NCBI GenBank assembly: GCA_945902255.1
Contig: CAMDMO010000105.1
Coordinates: forward strand, 1 to 5,287
Direction: 5' to 3'
DNA length: 5,287 nucleotides
Source: Rickettsia typhi
GTDB taxonomy: Bacteria; Pseudomonadota; Alphaproteobacteria; Rickettsiales; UBA1997
The notes beneath the pieces are model-generated. The model was not told the origin of the DNA and ran no database searches. It worked only from the letters and a program-made list of their open reading frames with translations. Shown here in pieces: positions 1-5,276 of this stretch; within the stretch, counting starts at the first letter, position 1; every line of letters starts with the position of its first letter. The position numbers and the translations under genes were made by a program.

Positions 1-29
1 CCGCATAAAACTAAAAACCTGGGACTCAC

Positions 30-113
30 TATCGTTCGTGCCCGCGACTTACTCAAATTGACCATTTAGGTCAATTTGCCGGAAATAAATTTCCGTCGTG
101 CGCGCCCGTCGCG
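30..113. repeat. GC-rich palindromic intergenic element (probable dispersed repeat)
   Basis: This non-coding stretch beside tRNA-Tyr holds two inverted repeats. The first has perfect 10-bp arms, CAAATTGACC (54-63) and GGTCAATTTG (69-78), with a 5-nt loop. The second is GGAAAT (81-86) and ATTTCC (89-94) around AA. Both lie between two GC-rich blocks (about 33-48 and 95-113) that share TCGTGC and carry the complementary hexamers CGCGAC (43-48) and GTCGCG (108-113). The blocks are much richer in GC than the surrounding genes. No T-run follows either hairpin on either strand, so a simple intrinsic terminator is unlikely. The organisation resembles the short palindromic elements known from Rickettsia-like genomes, but identity with a named family cannot be shown from one copy. 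Confidence 0.4.
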
Positions 114-136
114 CTGTAGCCAAAGGCGTAAGCGGA

Positions 137-222
137 TGGTGGAGAAGGCAGGATTTGAACCTGCGAACGCTTACGCGGACAGATTTACAGTCTGTTGCCA
201 TTGACCACTCGGCCACTTCTCC
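137..222 (-). tRNA. tRNA-Tyr (anticodon GUA)
   Basis: This is a class II tRNA read on the minus strand from 222 to 137. The acceptor stem GGAGAAG (222-216) pairs with CTTCTCC (147-141), followed by discriminator A (140) and an encoded CCA (139-137). The anticodon stem ACAGA/TCTGT encloses the 7-nt loop CTGTAAA (190-184), with anticodon GTA at 188-186. A long variable arm with a CGC/GCG stem lies at about 179-165. The T arm is GCAGG-TTCAAAT-CCTGC (164-148). Long variable arm plus GUA anticodon defines bacterial tRNA-Tyr, which decodes UAU and UAC. It lies 71 bp beyond the end of the MoeB-like gene on the same strand and has its own promoter. A reading frame crossing it on the plus strand is spurious. 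Confidence 0.97.
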
Positions 223-256
223 ATTCTTTTTAAATATAAGTCAAAAAGAGCCGCAC

Positions 257-284
257 ATTATATTTGCCGGTTTTAAGAAGTCAA
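257..284 (-). promoter_or_regulatory. sigma-70-type promoter of tRNA-Tyr
   Basis: On the minus strand a -35 box TTGACT (284-279) is separated by 16 bp from a perfect -10 box TATAAT (262-257). Transcription would start near 250, about 28 nt before the tRNA 5' end at 222. The bases just after the -10 box (GTGCGGC) are GC-rich, like the discriminator of stable-RNA promoters under stringent control; that regulation is inferred. It lies between the MoeB-like stop codon and the tRNA, so the tRNA can be expressed independently. Confidence 0.75.
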
Positions 285-293
285 TTTAGCTGA

Positions 294-1055
294 TCAATGT
301 TTGTTATTACAAATTTTACAACCAGAATTTTTTACCAATTTTACCTTTCTAAACTCATTTTTAAAAAAATCAAAAACTAAAATTTTCCCCACTAAATTTT
401 CACCAATTTTTAGAATTTCTTTTATTGCAGTAGTCGCCTGAAGTGCGCCAATTGTGCCAGCAACCGATCCTAAAATTCCTTTTTCTAGCAAGGGAAGTGA
501 GAAATTTTCATCAACAATATTTGGGTTAAAGCAAGAGTAACATGGATTATTGTCTTCATAAGATTTAAAAACCGAAACCTGCCCTAAAAAACCTTTTACG
601 GCCGCAAAAATCAATGGCTTGTGAAGTTTATAACAAATTTCATTTATAATAAATCGAGTTGGAAAATTATCTGTTGCATCTAAAATAAAATCATAATTAG
701 GGATAATTTTATTAAGAGATTCAAGATTTGCTCGCATTTCAAAAACTTCAAGATTCACATCTTCATTTAGCGCTAAAATTTTTTCTTTTGCGCTTTTTAC
801 TTTTTTTTCACCTAAATTTTTTTGATTGTGAATTACTTGTCGCTGTAGGTTCGAAAGCTCCACCACATCATCATCCATCACGCCAATATTTCCAACTCCT
901 GCTGCCGCTAAATAAAGTAAAAGCGGAGAACCCAAGCCGCCCGCGCCAATAACAAGAACCTTCGCTTGCAGCAGCCTAGCCTGCCCTTCTTCATTGACTT
1001 CAGGAAGAATTGTGTTGCGAAGATAGCGCTGTTTTTGTTGATTTGTTAGGTTCAT
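294..1055 (-). CDS. moeB: MoeB/ThiF/HesA-family E1-like adenylyltransferase
   Basis: Enzymes of this family adenylate the C-terminal glycine of a ubiquitin-like sulfur carrier (MoaD for molybdopterin, ThiS for thiamine) in the cytosol. The 253-aa protein matches the 250-aa class without a rhodanese domain. Visible motifs: RYLRNTILPE with R13; nucleotide loop GAGGLGS (37-43); DDDVVELSNLQRQ (61-73) giving N69 and R72; K85; DATDN (126-130) with D129. These fit the ATP-binding and catalytic residues of E. coli MoeB (Arg14, Asn70, Arg73, Lys86, Asp130) shifted by one. Zinc pairs are C172/C175 and C246/C249. The cysteine that precedes the EAGV motif in MoeB and ThiF appears to be leucine here (187-190, before EKGIL). 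The start overlaps the upstream AlbA_2 stop by 4 bp (ATGA) and has no clear Shine-Dalgarno, suggesting translational coupling. No MoaD, ThiS or other partner is in view, so MoeB, ThiF and a specialised E1 remain possible. Confidence 0.88.
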   Translation of the reverse strand: MNLTNQQKQRYLRNTILPEVNEEGQARLLQAKVLVIGAGGLGSPLLLYLAAAGVGNIGVMDDDVVELSNLQRQVIHNQKNLGEKKVKSAKEKILALNEDVNLEVFEMRANLESLNKIIPNYDFILDATDNFPTRFIINEICYKLHKPLIFAAVKGFLGQVSVFKSYEDNNPCYSCFNPNIVDENFSLPLLEKGILGSVAGTIGALQATTAIKEILKIGENLVGKILVFDFFKNEFRKVKLVKNSGCKICNNKH

Positions 1056-1978
1056 ATATTTTTATTTATCTTACTTAGCATAATTGAACCTTGCTGCAAG
1101 GGGGCATTATCCGCATGAACGCGCCATTTTATTTCCACCTCATCAAGCTTGGAAAAAGATGAATCGAGCAATTTTTTAAAAGACGAGCTGAGTAATATTT
1201 TTTCTGATCTTCCATATAATTTTGGCAATATTGGATCAAAACGACCTTGAGGCTCAACAATATTTTCTCCATAATATTCAACAATGTCTTCGGAAACTAT
1301 TTTTACATTCTGCTTTGAGTGAATCATTCCTTTTGGCATTTCAATAAAATAATTGATAAATCTAGCCAACACACTTCCATTATTATATGGTCGAACTTTT
1401 AAACAAATTAAATCATGTGTTGGAGATAGTGCACCAAAACCCCATTGAGCAACAGCATCTTCACGCCCCACTTCTTCTATTTCAAAATTTAGCTCAATAA
1501 TGGGATGCTTAACTCTATTCATAACATCTCTAATCTCATAATCCAGCATTGGAAGCACTTCAAAGTTACGGCGTTTATAATATTTATGATCTTTGGTATT
1601 TTGATGGGCAGTATCACCCCGCAAAATCTCGACCACATAAATCACCTCATTTACATCTTCCATTGAAATAGGGGTTATCTTCAATCCTTCAATTCTTGGG
1701 CTTATATTGGAATTAATTACTTGCTCAAGCCATTCTTTAGAAAATTTATTTCTATCAATTGGCGTTATTTTTCTTGGCAGATGCTCTGATTCTTTAATGC
1801 CATAAATTATTATACCGCCAATCTCATTAGCCATAGCGCTAACATCTTTGGCAATCTCTGTTTTCTTATCATCAGATTTATCTAATGCGCGCGCCTCCTT
1901 ATATTCAAGCTCGCTATTTTCTTCAATTTTTTCGTCAATTAATTTTTGCAAATCTTCTTTAGTTTTTAATTGCATCAT
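1052..1978 (-). CDS. AlbA_2 (Schlafen-type) domain protein, putative nucleic-acid/ATP-binding
   Basis: The N-terminal half has the pattern of AlbA_2 (Schlafen AlbA-like) domains, usually annotated as ATP-binding or DNA-binding proteins: ELEYKEA (23-29), KDVSAMANEIGGIIIYGI (44-61), PRKITPID (68-75) and YYKRRN (133-138), then a helix ending near 155. Residues 156-308 form a C-terminal region, probably beta-rich, to which I can assign no function. There is no signal peptide or membrane segment, so it is presumably cytoplasmic. AlbA_2 proteins occur as regulators, in mobile elements and in some defence loci, so the role here is open. The first ATG (1978) overlaps the ORF6N stop and is followed by a second ATG (1975). 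An AAAGGGG ribosome binding site 7 nt upstream favours the first. The 3' end overlaps the MoeB-like start by 4 bp. This is the only gene here with a strong Shine-Dalgarno, which may hint at transfer. Confidence 0.8.
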   Translation of the reverse strand: MMQLKTKEDLQKLIDEKIEENSELEYKEARALDKSDDKKTEIAKDVSAMANEIGGIIIYGIKESEHLPRKITPIDRNKFSKEWLEQVINSNISPRIEGLKITPISMEDVNEVIYVVEILRGDTAHQNTKDHKYYKRRNFEVLPMLDYEIRDVMNRVKHPIIELNFEIEEVGREDAVAQWGFGALSPTHDLICLKVRPYNNGSVLARFINYFIEMPKGMIHSKQNVKIVSEDIVEYYGENIVEPQGRFDPILPKLYGRSEKILLSSSFKKLLDSSFSKLDEVEIKWRVHADNAPLQQGSIMLSKINKNI

Positions 1979-2493
1979 ACTTTCACCCCTTTCTTCAAAA
2001 TCACATGCCCTATCTTATCTCTAGAAAAATTCATTAAACTTTTTAGAGCAATAAAAACCTCTTGAAACTGCCCATCATATTTTCGTTCTAAATTTTCGAG
2101 TTTTTTCGATAGCTGCTCATTACTACTTAAAATTTCTTGCATATGCACAAAGGCTCTAACCACTTTAACACTTGCAATTATTGCCTGCGGACTATTAAGA
2201 ACCGAAGCCAACATTACCGCACCATGTTCAGTAAAAACATATGGGAAGTTGCGCCTTTTTTCGGAAAAATTTGCGGTCGCAATTTGCGACCGCAAATTTT
2301 TCCACTCTTTCTCATTTAACTGAAAACAAAAATCATCCGGAAATCTTTTTATATTTCGCTTCATCTGCTCGTTCAATCTTTTGGTCTTTACGCCGTATAA
2401 CAAAGCAAGATCACTGTCTAGCATTACCTTTTGATCTCTTATTAAATAGATCAAATTTTGAATCTTTGTTATTGACTTACTATTTGTTGTCAT
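1975..2493 (-). CDS. ORF6N-domain protein (KilA-N related, phage antirepressor-like)
   Basis: The 172-aa protein carries a typical ORF6N domain at about 8-115: LIYLIRDQKVMLDSDLALLYG (14-34), then RLNEQMKRNIKRFPDDF (39-55), NLRSQIAT (66-73), PYVFTEHGAVMLASVLNS (84-101) and VVRAF (111-115). A short charged, coiled-coil-like segment follows (about 118-150). ORF6N proteins are putative DNA-binding proteins of phages, large DNA viruses and bacterial accessory regions, often scattered as single genes, and their molecular role is poorly known. The length is normal for the bacterial family. Codons 64-77 coincide with a perfect 41-bp palindrome that codes for the conserved RSQxAT region. The start at 2493 has no recognisable Shine-Dalgarno. 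The gene follows dut after 62 bp of AT-rich sequence and overlaps the AlbA_2 gene by 4 bp, so it is probably the first gene of a three-gene unit. Confidence 0.88.
   Translation of the reverse strand: MTTNSKSITKIQNLIYLIRDQKVMLDSDLALLYGVKTKRLNEQMKRNIKRFPDDFCFQLNEKEWKNLRSQIATANFSEKRRNFPYVFTEHGAVMLASVLNSPQAIIASVKVVRAFVHMQEILSSNEQLSKKLENLERKYDGQFQEVFIALKSLMNFSRDKIGHVILKKGVKV
1986..1992 (-). promoter_or_regulatory. ribosome binding site of the AlbA_2 gene
   Basis: AAAGGGG on the minus strand lies 7 nt before the ATG at 1978 and 10 nt before the alternative ATG at 1975. It sits inside the last codons of the ORF6N gene, so translation of that gene passes over it. The spacing supports the first ATG. 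Confidence 0.65.
2263..2303. repeat. perfect 41-bp palindrome inside the ORF6N gene
   Basis: Two perfect 20-bp arms, GGAAAAATTTGCGGTCGCAA (2263-2282) and its reverse complement (2284-2303), flank a single T at 2283. The symmetry ends at both outer bases. It lies wholly within the ORF6N reading frame, from the last two bases of W64 to S77. Read in the symmetric frame, the opposite strand gives almost the same peptide (KNLRSQ-F-ATANFS against KNLRSQ-I-ATANFS). As DNA it could be a cruciform or a binding site for a dimer; as mRNA it would form a very stable hairpin in the coding region. The symmetry is certain; its role is unknown. Confidence 0.95.
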
Positions 2494-2525
2494 AGATTGA
2501 GAATTTTTATGGTGTTTTTTAATCG

Positions 2526-2536
2526 GTTAAATTAAC
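2526..2536. repeat. short inverted repeat GTTAA-A-TTAAC upstream of the ORF6N gene
   Basis: An 11-bp symmetric motif lies 33 bp upstream of the ORF6N start, in the 62-bp gap after dut. Its position would suit an operator for an upstream promoter, but the arms are only 5 bp and AT-rich, so chance is a serious alternative. No convincing -35/-10 pair or terminator is visible in this gap. Confidence 0.2.
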
Positions 2537-2555
2537 GGAACTTATTAATTTTAAA

Positions 2556-2999
2556 CTAAAATCCCGTCGATCCGAAACCGCCGGTTCCTCGTATTGTTTC
2601 ATCCAAACTCTCAACTTCAACCACCTGCGCTTGTTCACATTTTGCAATCACCATTTGTGCAATTCTCATTCCTCTAGTAACAACAAAATCAACCTTGGAA
2701 TGATTAATTAAAATTGCACAAACTTCACCGCGATAATCTGAATCAACAGTTCCGGGAGAATTTAAAACTGTAATTCCATTTTTTAATGCCAAACCAGATC
2801 TAGGGCGAATTTGAGCTTCAAAGCCAGCCTCTAATGCAATTGAAATTCCGGTTTTAACTAATTTTATTTCACCAGATTTAATTATTAGATCTTCGTTTAT
2901 TGCGGCTTGCAAATCCATTCCGGCACTTCCTGAAGTTTCATATTTTGGCAAAGGCAGGTCTTTAGAATTTTCTAGTTTTTTGATTTTTAAAATCGTCAT
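2556..2999 (-). CDS. dut: deoxyuridine 5'-triphosphate nucleotidohydrolase (dUTPase)
   Basis: This enzyme hydrolyses dUTP to dUMP and pyrophosphate in the cytosol, preventing uracil incorporation into DNA and supplying dUMP for thymidylate synthesis. All five motifs of the homotrimeric dUTPase family are present in order: I AGMDLQA (26-32); II RPRSGLA (66-72); III GTVDSDYRGEV (83-93), with D86 as the expected catalytic aspartate; IV RGMRIAQMVI (109-118); V RGTGGFGSTG (137-146), the C-terminal arm that closes over the substrate. The length of 147 aa is normal and the protein looks intact and active. The ATG at 2999 has only AT-rich sequence before it and no Shine-Dalgarno. The gene is divergent from petA across a 93-bp region and is followed by the ORF6N gene on the same strand after 62 bp, so partial read-through is possible. 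Confidence 0.97.
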   Translation of the reverse strand: MTILKIKKLENSKDLPLPKYETSGSAGMDLQAAINEDLIIKSGEIKLVKTGISIALEAGFEAQIRPRSGLALKNGITVLNSPGTVDSDYRGEVCAILINHSKVDFVVTRGMRIAQMVIAKCEQAQVVEVESLDETIRGTGGFGSTGF

Positions 3000-3021
3000 A
3001 TATTTTTTGATAAAATTCGAG

Positions 3022-3050
3022 TTGATAAATTGACACTTATTTGGTAAAAA
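3022..3050 (+). promoter_or_regulatory. candidate promoter of the petAB operon
   Basis: TTGATA (3022-3027) and TAAAAA (3045-3050) are spaced by 17 bp, matching the sigma-70 -35 and -10 boxes at 5 and 4 of 6 positions. Transcription would start near 3057, giving a leader of about 36 nt before the petA ATG. The region is AT-rich, so weak matches by chance are likely. Confidence 0.4.
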
Positions 3051-3054
3051 AGCG

Positions 3055-3085
3055 GCTCACTTTTTAAAAAATCTTTTGCTCACTT
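3055..3085. repeat. direct repeat GCTCACTT in the petA leader
   Basis: Two identical copies of GCTCACTT (3055-3062 and 3078-3085), 23 bp apart start to start, are each followed by an A-rich run. They lie between the candidate -10 box and the petA start, where two helical turns of spacing could suit a regulator. A local duplication without function is as likely. Confidence 0.3.
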
Positions 3086-3092
3086 AAAAAAC

Positions 3093-3647
3093 ATGACAGA
3101 AATTAACGATAAATCTCATCTTTTAGCAACAAAAAAAGTAAAAGATGAAAATAAAAGAAAATTACTTACAACCGCCGCTTATGGCGCTGCTGGCGCAGGT
3201 TTAGCTTGTGCAATTTTACCTTTTGTTGATAGCATGAATCCATCAAGTGATGTTGCCGCACTTGCTTCAATCGAAGTTGATATTTCTAATATTAAAATTG
3301 GCGAAGAGAAAAAAGTAATGTGGCGCGGCAAGCCAGTTTTTGTTAAAAGACGCACTAAAGAAGAAATTTCTGCCGCACAAAATGTTGATCTAAAAGAATT
3401 GCGCGATCCACAAAAAGATTCAGAACGCGTTAAAGAAGGCAAGGAAGAGTGGTTAGTTACAATTGGAGTTTGCACTCATTTAGGTTGCATTCCAATTGGC
3501 GGCGAAGGCGAATATAAAGGCTGGTTCTGCCCTTGTCACGGCTCTCAATATGATACTTCCGCAAGAATTAGAAAAGGCCCAGCCCCAAAAAATTTAGAAA
3601 TTCCTCCTTACGCTTTTATTAGCGACAAGATTATTAAAATAGGTTAG
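3093..3647 (+). CDS. petA: ubiquinol-cytochrome c reductase Rieske iron-sulfur subunit
   Basis: This is the [2Fe-2S] subunit of respiratory complex III (cytochrome bc1). It takes an electron from ubiquinol at the Qo site of cytochrome b and passes it to cytochrome c1. One membrane anchor (about 25-45) is followed by a periplasmic domain. The cluster boxes are intact: CTHLGC (127-132), with C127 and H129 as ligands and C132 for the disulfide, and CPCHG (146-150), with C146 and H149 as ligands and C148 as disulfide partner. The C-terminal stretch GPAPKNLEIPPYAF (162-175) is typical of alphaproteobacterial proteins. At 184 aa the length is normal. The twin-arginine motif expected before the anchor appears as NKRKLL (20-25), Lys-Arg instead of Arg-Arg. 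No Shine-Dalgarno precedes the ATG. petB follows after 7 bp. Confidence 0.97.
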   Translation: MTEINDKSHLLATKKVKDENKRKLLTTAAYGAAGAGLACAILPFVDSMNPSSDVAALASIEVDISNIKIGEEKKVMWRGKPVFVKRRTKEEISAAQNVDLKELRDPQKDSERVKEGKEEWLVTIGVCTHLGCIPIGGEGEYKGWFCPCHGSQYDTSARIRKGPAPKNLEIPPYAFISDKIIKIG

Positions 3648-3654
3648 ATAAATT

Positions 3655-4896
3655 ATGAGCAACCATCTTCAAAATGATTTTCCTCAAAGCTTGACCGAAA
3701 AGTCAAAAATTGCCAAATGGGTTAATGACCGTTTGCCAATAATTTCAACTATTGAGAGCACTTTACTTAAACATCCTTATCCAAAAAATTTAAGTTATTG
3801 GTGGAGCTTCGGATCAATTGCCGGCATCGCTTTGGTTGTGCAAATTCTAAGCGGACTTTTCCTTGCTATGCATTACACTCCAAACACCGCAATGGCATTT
3901 AACTCAGTTGAACATATAATGCGCGATGTGCGTTATGGCTGGTTAATTCGCTATATTCACGCTGTTGGCGCTTCAATGTTTTTCGTTGCACTTTACGCAC
4001 ATATCGCTCGCGGCCTTTATTATGGCTCATATAAATCTCCTCGTGAACTTTTATGGTGGATTGGAGTTGTAATTTTCTTGCTCACCATGGCAACCGCTTT
4101 CATGGGATATGTTTTACCTTGGGGACAAATGAGCTTCTGGGGCGCCACCGTTATCACCAATTTATTTTCAGCACTTCCAATCGTTGGAAAAAGCATTGTG
4201 ACTTGGCTTTGGGGCGGCTATTCCGTTGACAACCCAACTCTAAATCGCTTTTTTGCAATTCACTTCTTATTGCCTTTCATAATTGTTGGAATTGTTTTGA
4301 TTCACTTGGTTGCTCTGCATACTGTTGGCTCTAACAACCCTTCTGGCGTTGAAATTAAAACTAAAAAAGATATCATTCCTTTCCATCCATATTTCACTAT
4401 TAAAGATATGGTTGGATTCGTAACTTTCTTTTTAGTTTTTGGATATTTCTTATTTTTCTATCCAAATTCTTTAGGGCATCCAGATAATTATATTCCTGCC
4501 AACCCAATGGTAACGCCAGCTCACATTGTTCCTGAATGGTATTTTTTACCATTTTATGCAATTTTAAGAGCAGTTCCTGACAAGCTTGGTGGCGTGTTAA
4601 TGATGTTTGGCGCAATTGCAATGTTATTCGCCCTACCTTTTCTTGATACTAGCAAAGTCAAGTCTGGTGCATATCGCCCAATTTTCAAAAAAGTTTTCTG
4701 GTTATTTATTCTAAATTTTATTTTTTTGGGCTGGCTTGGAAAATCTCCTGCTGATGGTTGGTATGTGTGGGCTTCTCGCTTTGCAACCTTAGTTTATTAT
4801 GCTTATTTTTTAGTGATTTTACCAGCGCTTGGAAAAATTGAAAAACCATTACCAATGCCTGATTCAATCGACGAACATTTTAAATCAAAACATTAA
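3655..4896 (+). CDS. petB: ubiquinol-cytochrome c reductase cytochrome b subunit
   Basis: This is the core membrane subunit of complex III, with two b hemes and the Qo and Qi quinone sites. The 413-aa length and the presence of both halves show the fused bc1 form, not the split b6/subunit IV form. The four heme ligands are in helices B and D at H102, H116, H203 and H217, each pair spaced by 14 residues as the family requires. The Qo region has WGATVITNLFSALP (162-175) in the cd1 segment and the PEWY motif at 293-296. About eight membrane helices can be seen, near 52-74, 97-119, 131-156, 196-222, 251-270, 310-330, 346-363 and 372-392. It starts 7 bp after petA with at most a weak Shine-Dalgarno and is surely cotranscribed with it. 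The usual third gene, petC for cytochrome c1, does not follow; the next gene starts directly after the stop codon. Confidence 0.98.
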   Translation: MSNHLQNDFPQSLTEKSKIAKWVNDRLPIISTIESTLLKHPYPKNLSYWWSFGSIAGIALVVQILSGLFLAMHYTPNTAMAFNSVEHIMRDVRYGWLIRYIHAVGASMFFVALYAHIARGLYYGSYKSPRELLWWIGVVIFLLTMATAFMGYVLPWGQMSFWGATVITNLFSALPIVGKSIVTWLWGGYSVDNPTLNRFFAIHFLLPFIIVGIVLIHLVALHTVGSNNPSGVEIKTKKDIIPFHPYFTIKDMVGFVTFFLVFGYFLFFYPNSLGHPDNYIPANPMVTPAHIVPEWYFLPFYAILRAVPDKLGGVLMMFGAIAMLFALPFLDTSKVKSGAYRPIFKKVFWLFILNFIFLGWLGKSPADGWYVWASRFATLVYYAYFLVILPALGKIEKPLPMPDSIDEHFKSKH

Positions 4897-5196
4897 ATGA
4901 AAACCACTAGCCAAAAAGTTTACGAACTTTTAAATAAAATTCCTAAAGGCAAAATTACAACTTATAAAGAAATTGCAAATAAGCTTGGAATTAAAGGCTA
5001 TCGCGCCATCGGACAAATTGTTGGCGCCAATCCAAATGCACCTCAAGTGCCTTGTCATCGCGTAGTTAGATCAGATGGAACTCTTGGTGGTTATGCTTTT
5101 GGAATTGAGAAAAAAATTGAAATTCTAGCTTCAGAAGGCGTAATGGTTGATGAAGATAGAGTTGTAGATTTTGAGAAAAAATTTTATAGATTTTAA
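4897..5196 (+). CDS. ogt: methylated-DNA--protein-cysteine S-methyltransferase (short MGMT/Ogt form)
   Basis: Proteins of this family repair O6-alkylguanine by moving the alkyl group to their own cysteine, a one-time reaction. The 99-aa protein is only the DNA-binding catalytic domain and lacks the N-terminal domain of Ada-C and human MGMT; such short forms are common in bacteria and archaea. Expected residues are present: R36 as the arginine finger in YRAIGQ (35-40), the hinge N45 in GANPN, the active-site motif PCHRV (52-56) with C53 and H54, Y66, and E80 in LASEG. Spacings from C53 to R36 (17), N45 (8) and Y66 (13) equal those in human MGMT. PCHR, not PWHR, argues for a true methyltransferase and against an alkyltransferase-like protein. 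The ATG follows the petB stop with no gap and no Shine-Dalgarno, so translation probably depends on petB. Confidence 0.92.
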   Translation: MKTTSQKVYELLNKIPKGKITTYKEIANKLGIKGYRAIGQIVGANPNAPQVPCHRVVRSDGTLGGYAFGIEKKIEILASEGVMVDEDRVVDFEKKFYRF

Positions 5197-5253
5197 ATAA
5201 GAGCTATCTCAACTAGCGCAATAGGAATTTGCATCGCCATAAAAAATCGTTGT

Positions 5254-5276
5254 CACCCTGAGCTTGTCGAAGGGTG
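5254..5276. repeat. CACCCT...AGGGTG dispersed-repeat motif
   Basis: CACCCT (5254-5259) and AGGGTG (5271-5276) are inverted around GAGCTTGTCGA. The core CCCTGAGCTTGTCGAAGGG is familiar from many bacterial genomes, where it recurs between genes as a REP-like palindrome; I rely on memory for that. The rest of the 91-bp stretch after the alkyltransferase gene shows no reading frame. On the minus strand the hairpin is followed, 7 nt later, by TTTTTT, so it could weakly terminate a transcript entering from the right. No T-run follows on the plus strand. The element may continue beyond the window. Confidence 0.6.

Noticed and set aside
54..78. 10-bp hairpin considered as a rho-independent terminator for tRNA-Tyr
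   Set aside because: No T-run follows the hairpin on either strand and the stem is AT-rich at its base, so it was listed as part of a repeat instead.
98..289. Plus-strand reading frame of 63 codons across the tRNA
   Set aside because: It runs through the antisense strand of tRNA-Tyr; this kind of tRNA-derived peptide (RRQDLNLRT...) is a familiar annotation artefact.
728..952. Plus-strand reading frame inside the MoeB-like gene
   Set aside because: It is antisense to conserved E1 motifs and has no domain features or ribosome binding site.
2137..2495. Plus-strand reading frames opposite the ORF6N gene
   Set aside because: They are antisense to a well-supported gene. The apparent ORF6N-like peptide KNLRSQFATANFS arises only because the palindrome reads the same on both strands.
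3030..3035. Perfect -35 hexamer TTGACA upstream of petA
   Set aside because: At 16-18 bp downstream the sequence is GC-rich (AGCGGCTC) and unlike a -10 box; the neighbouring TTGATA/TAAAAA pair fits better.
3179..3475. Minus-strand reading frame inside petA
   Set aside because: It is antisense to the Rieske gene; the composition is an alternating-frame artefact with no recognisable domain.
4400..4621. Minus-strand reading frame inside petB
   Set aside because: It is antisense to conserved cytochrome b sequence including PEWY, with no independent support.
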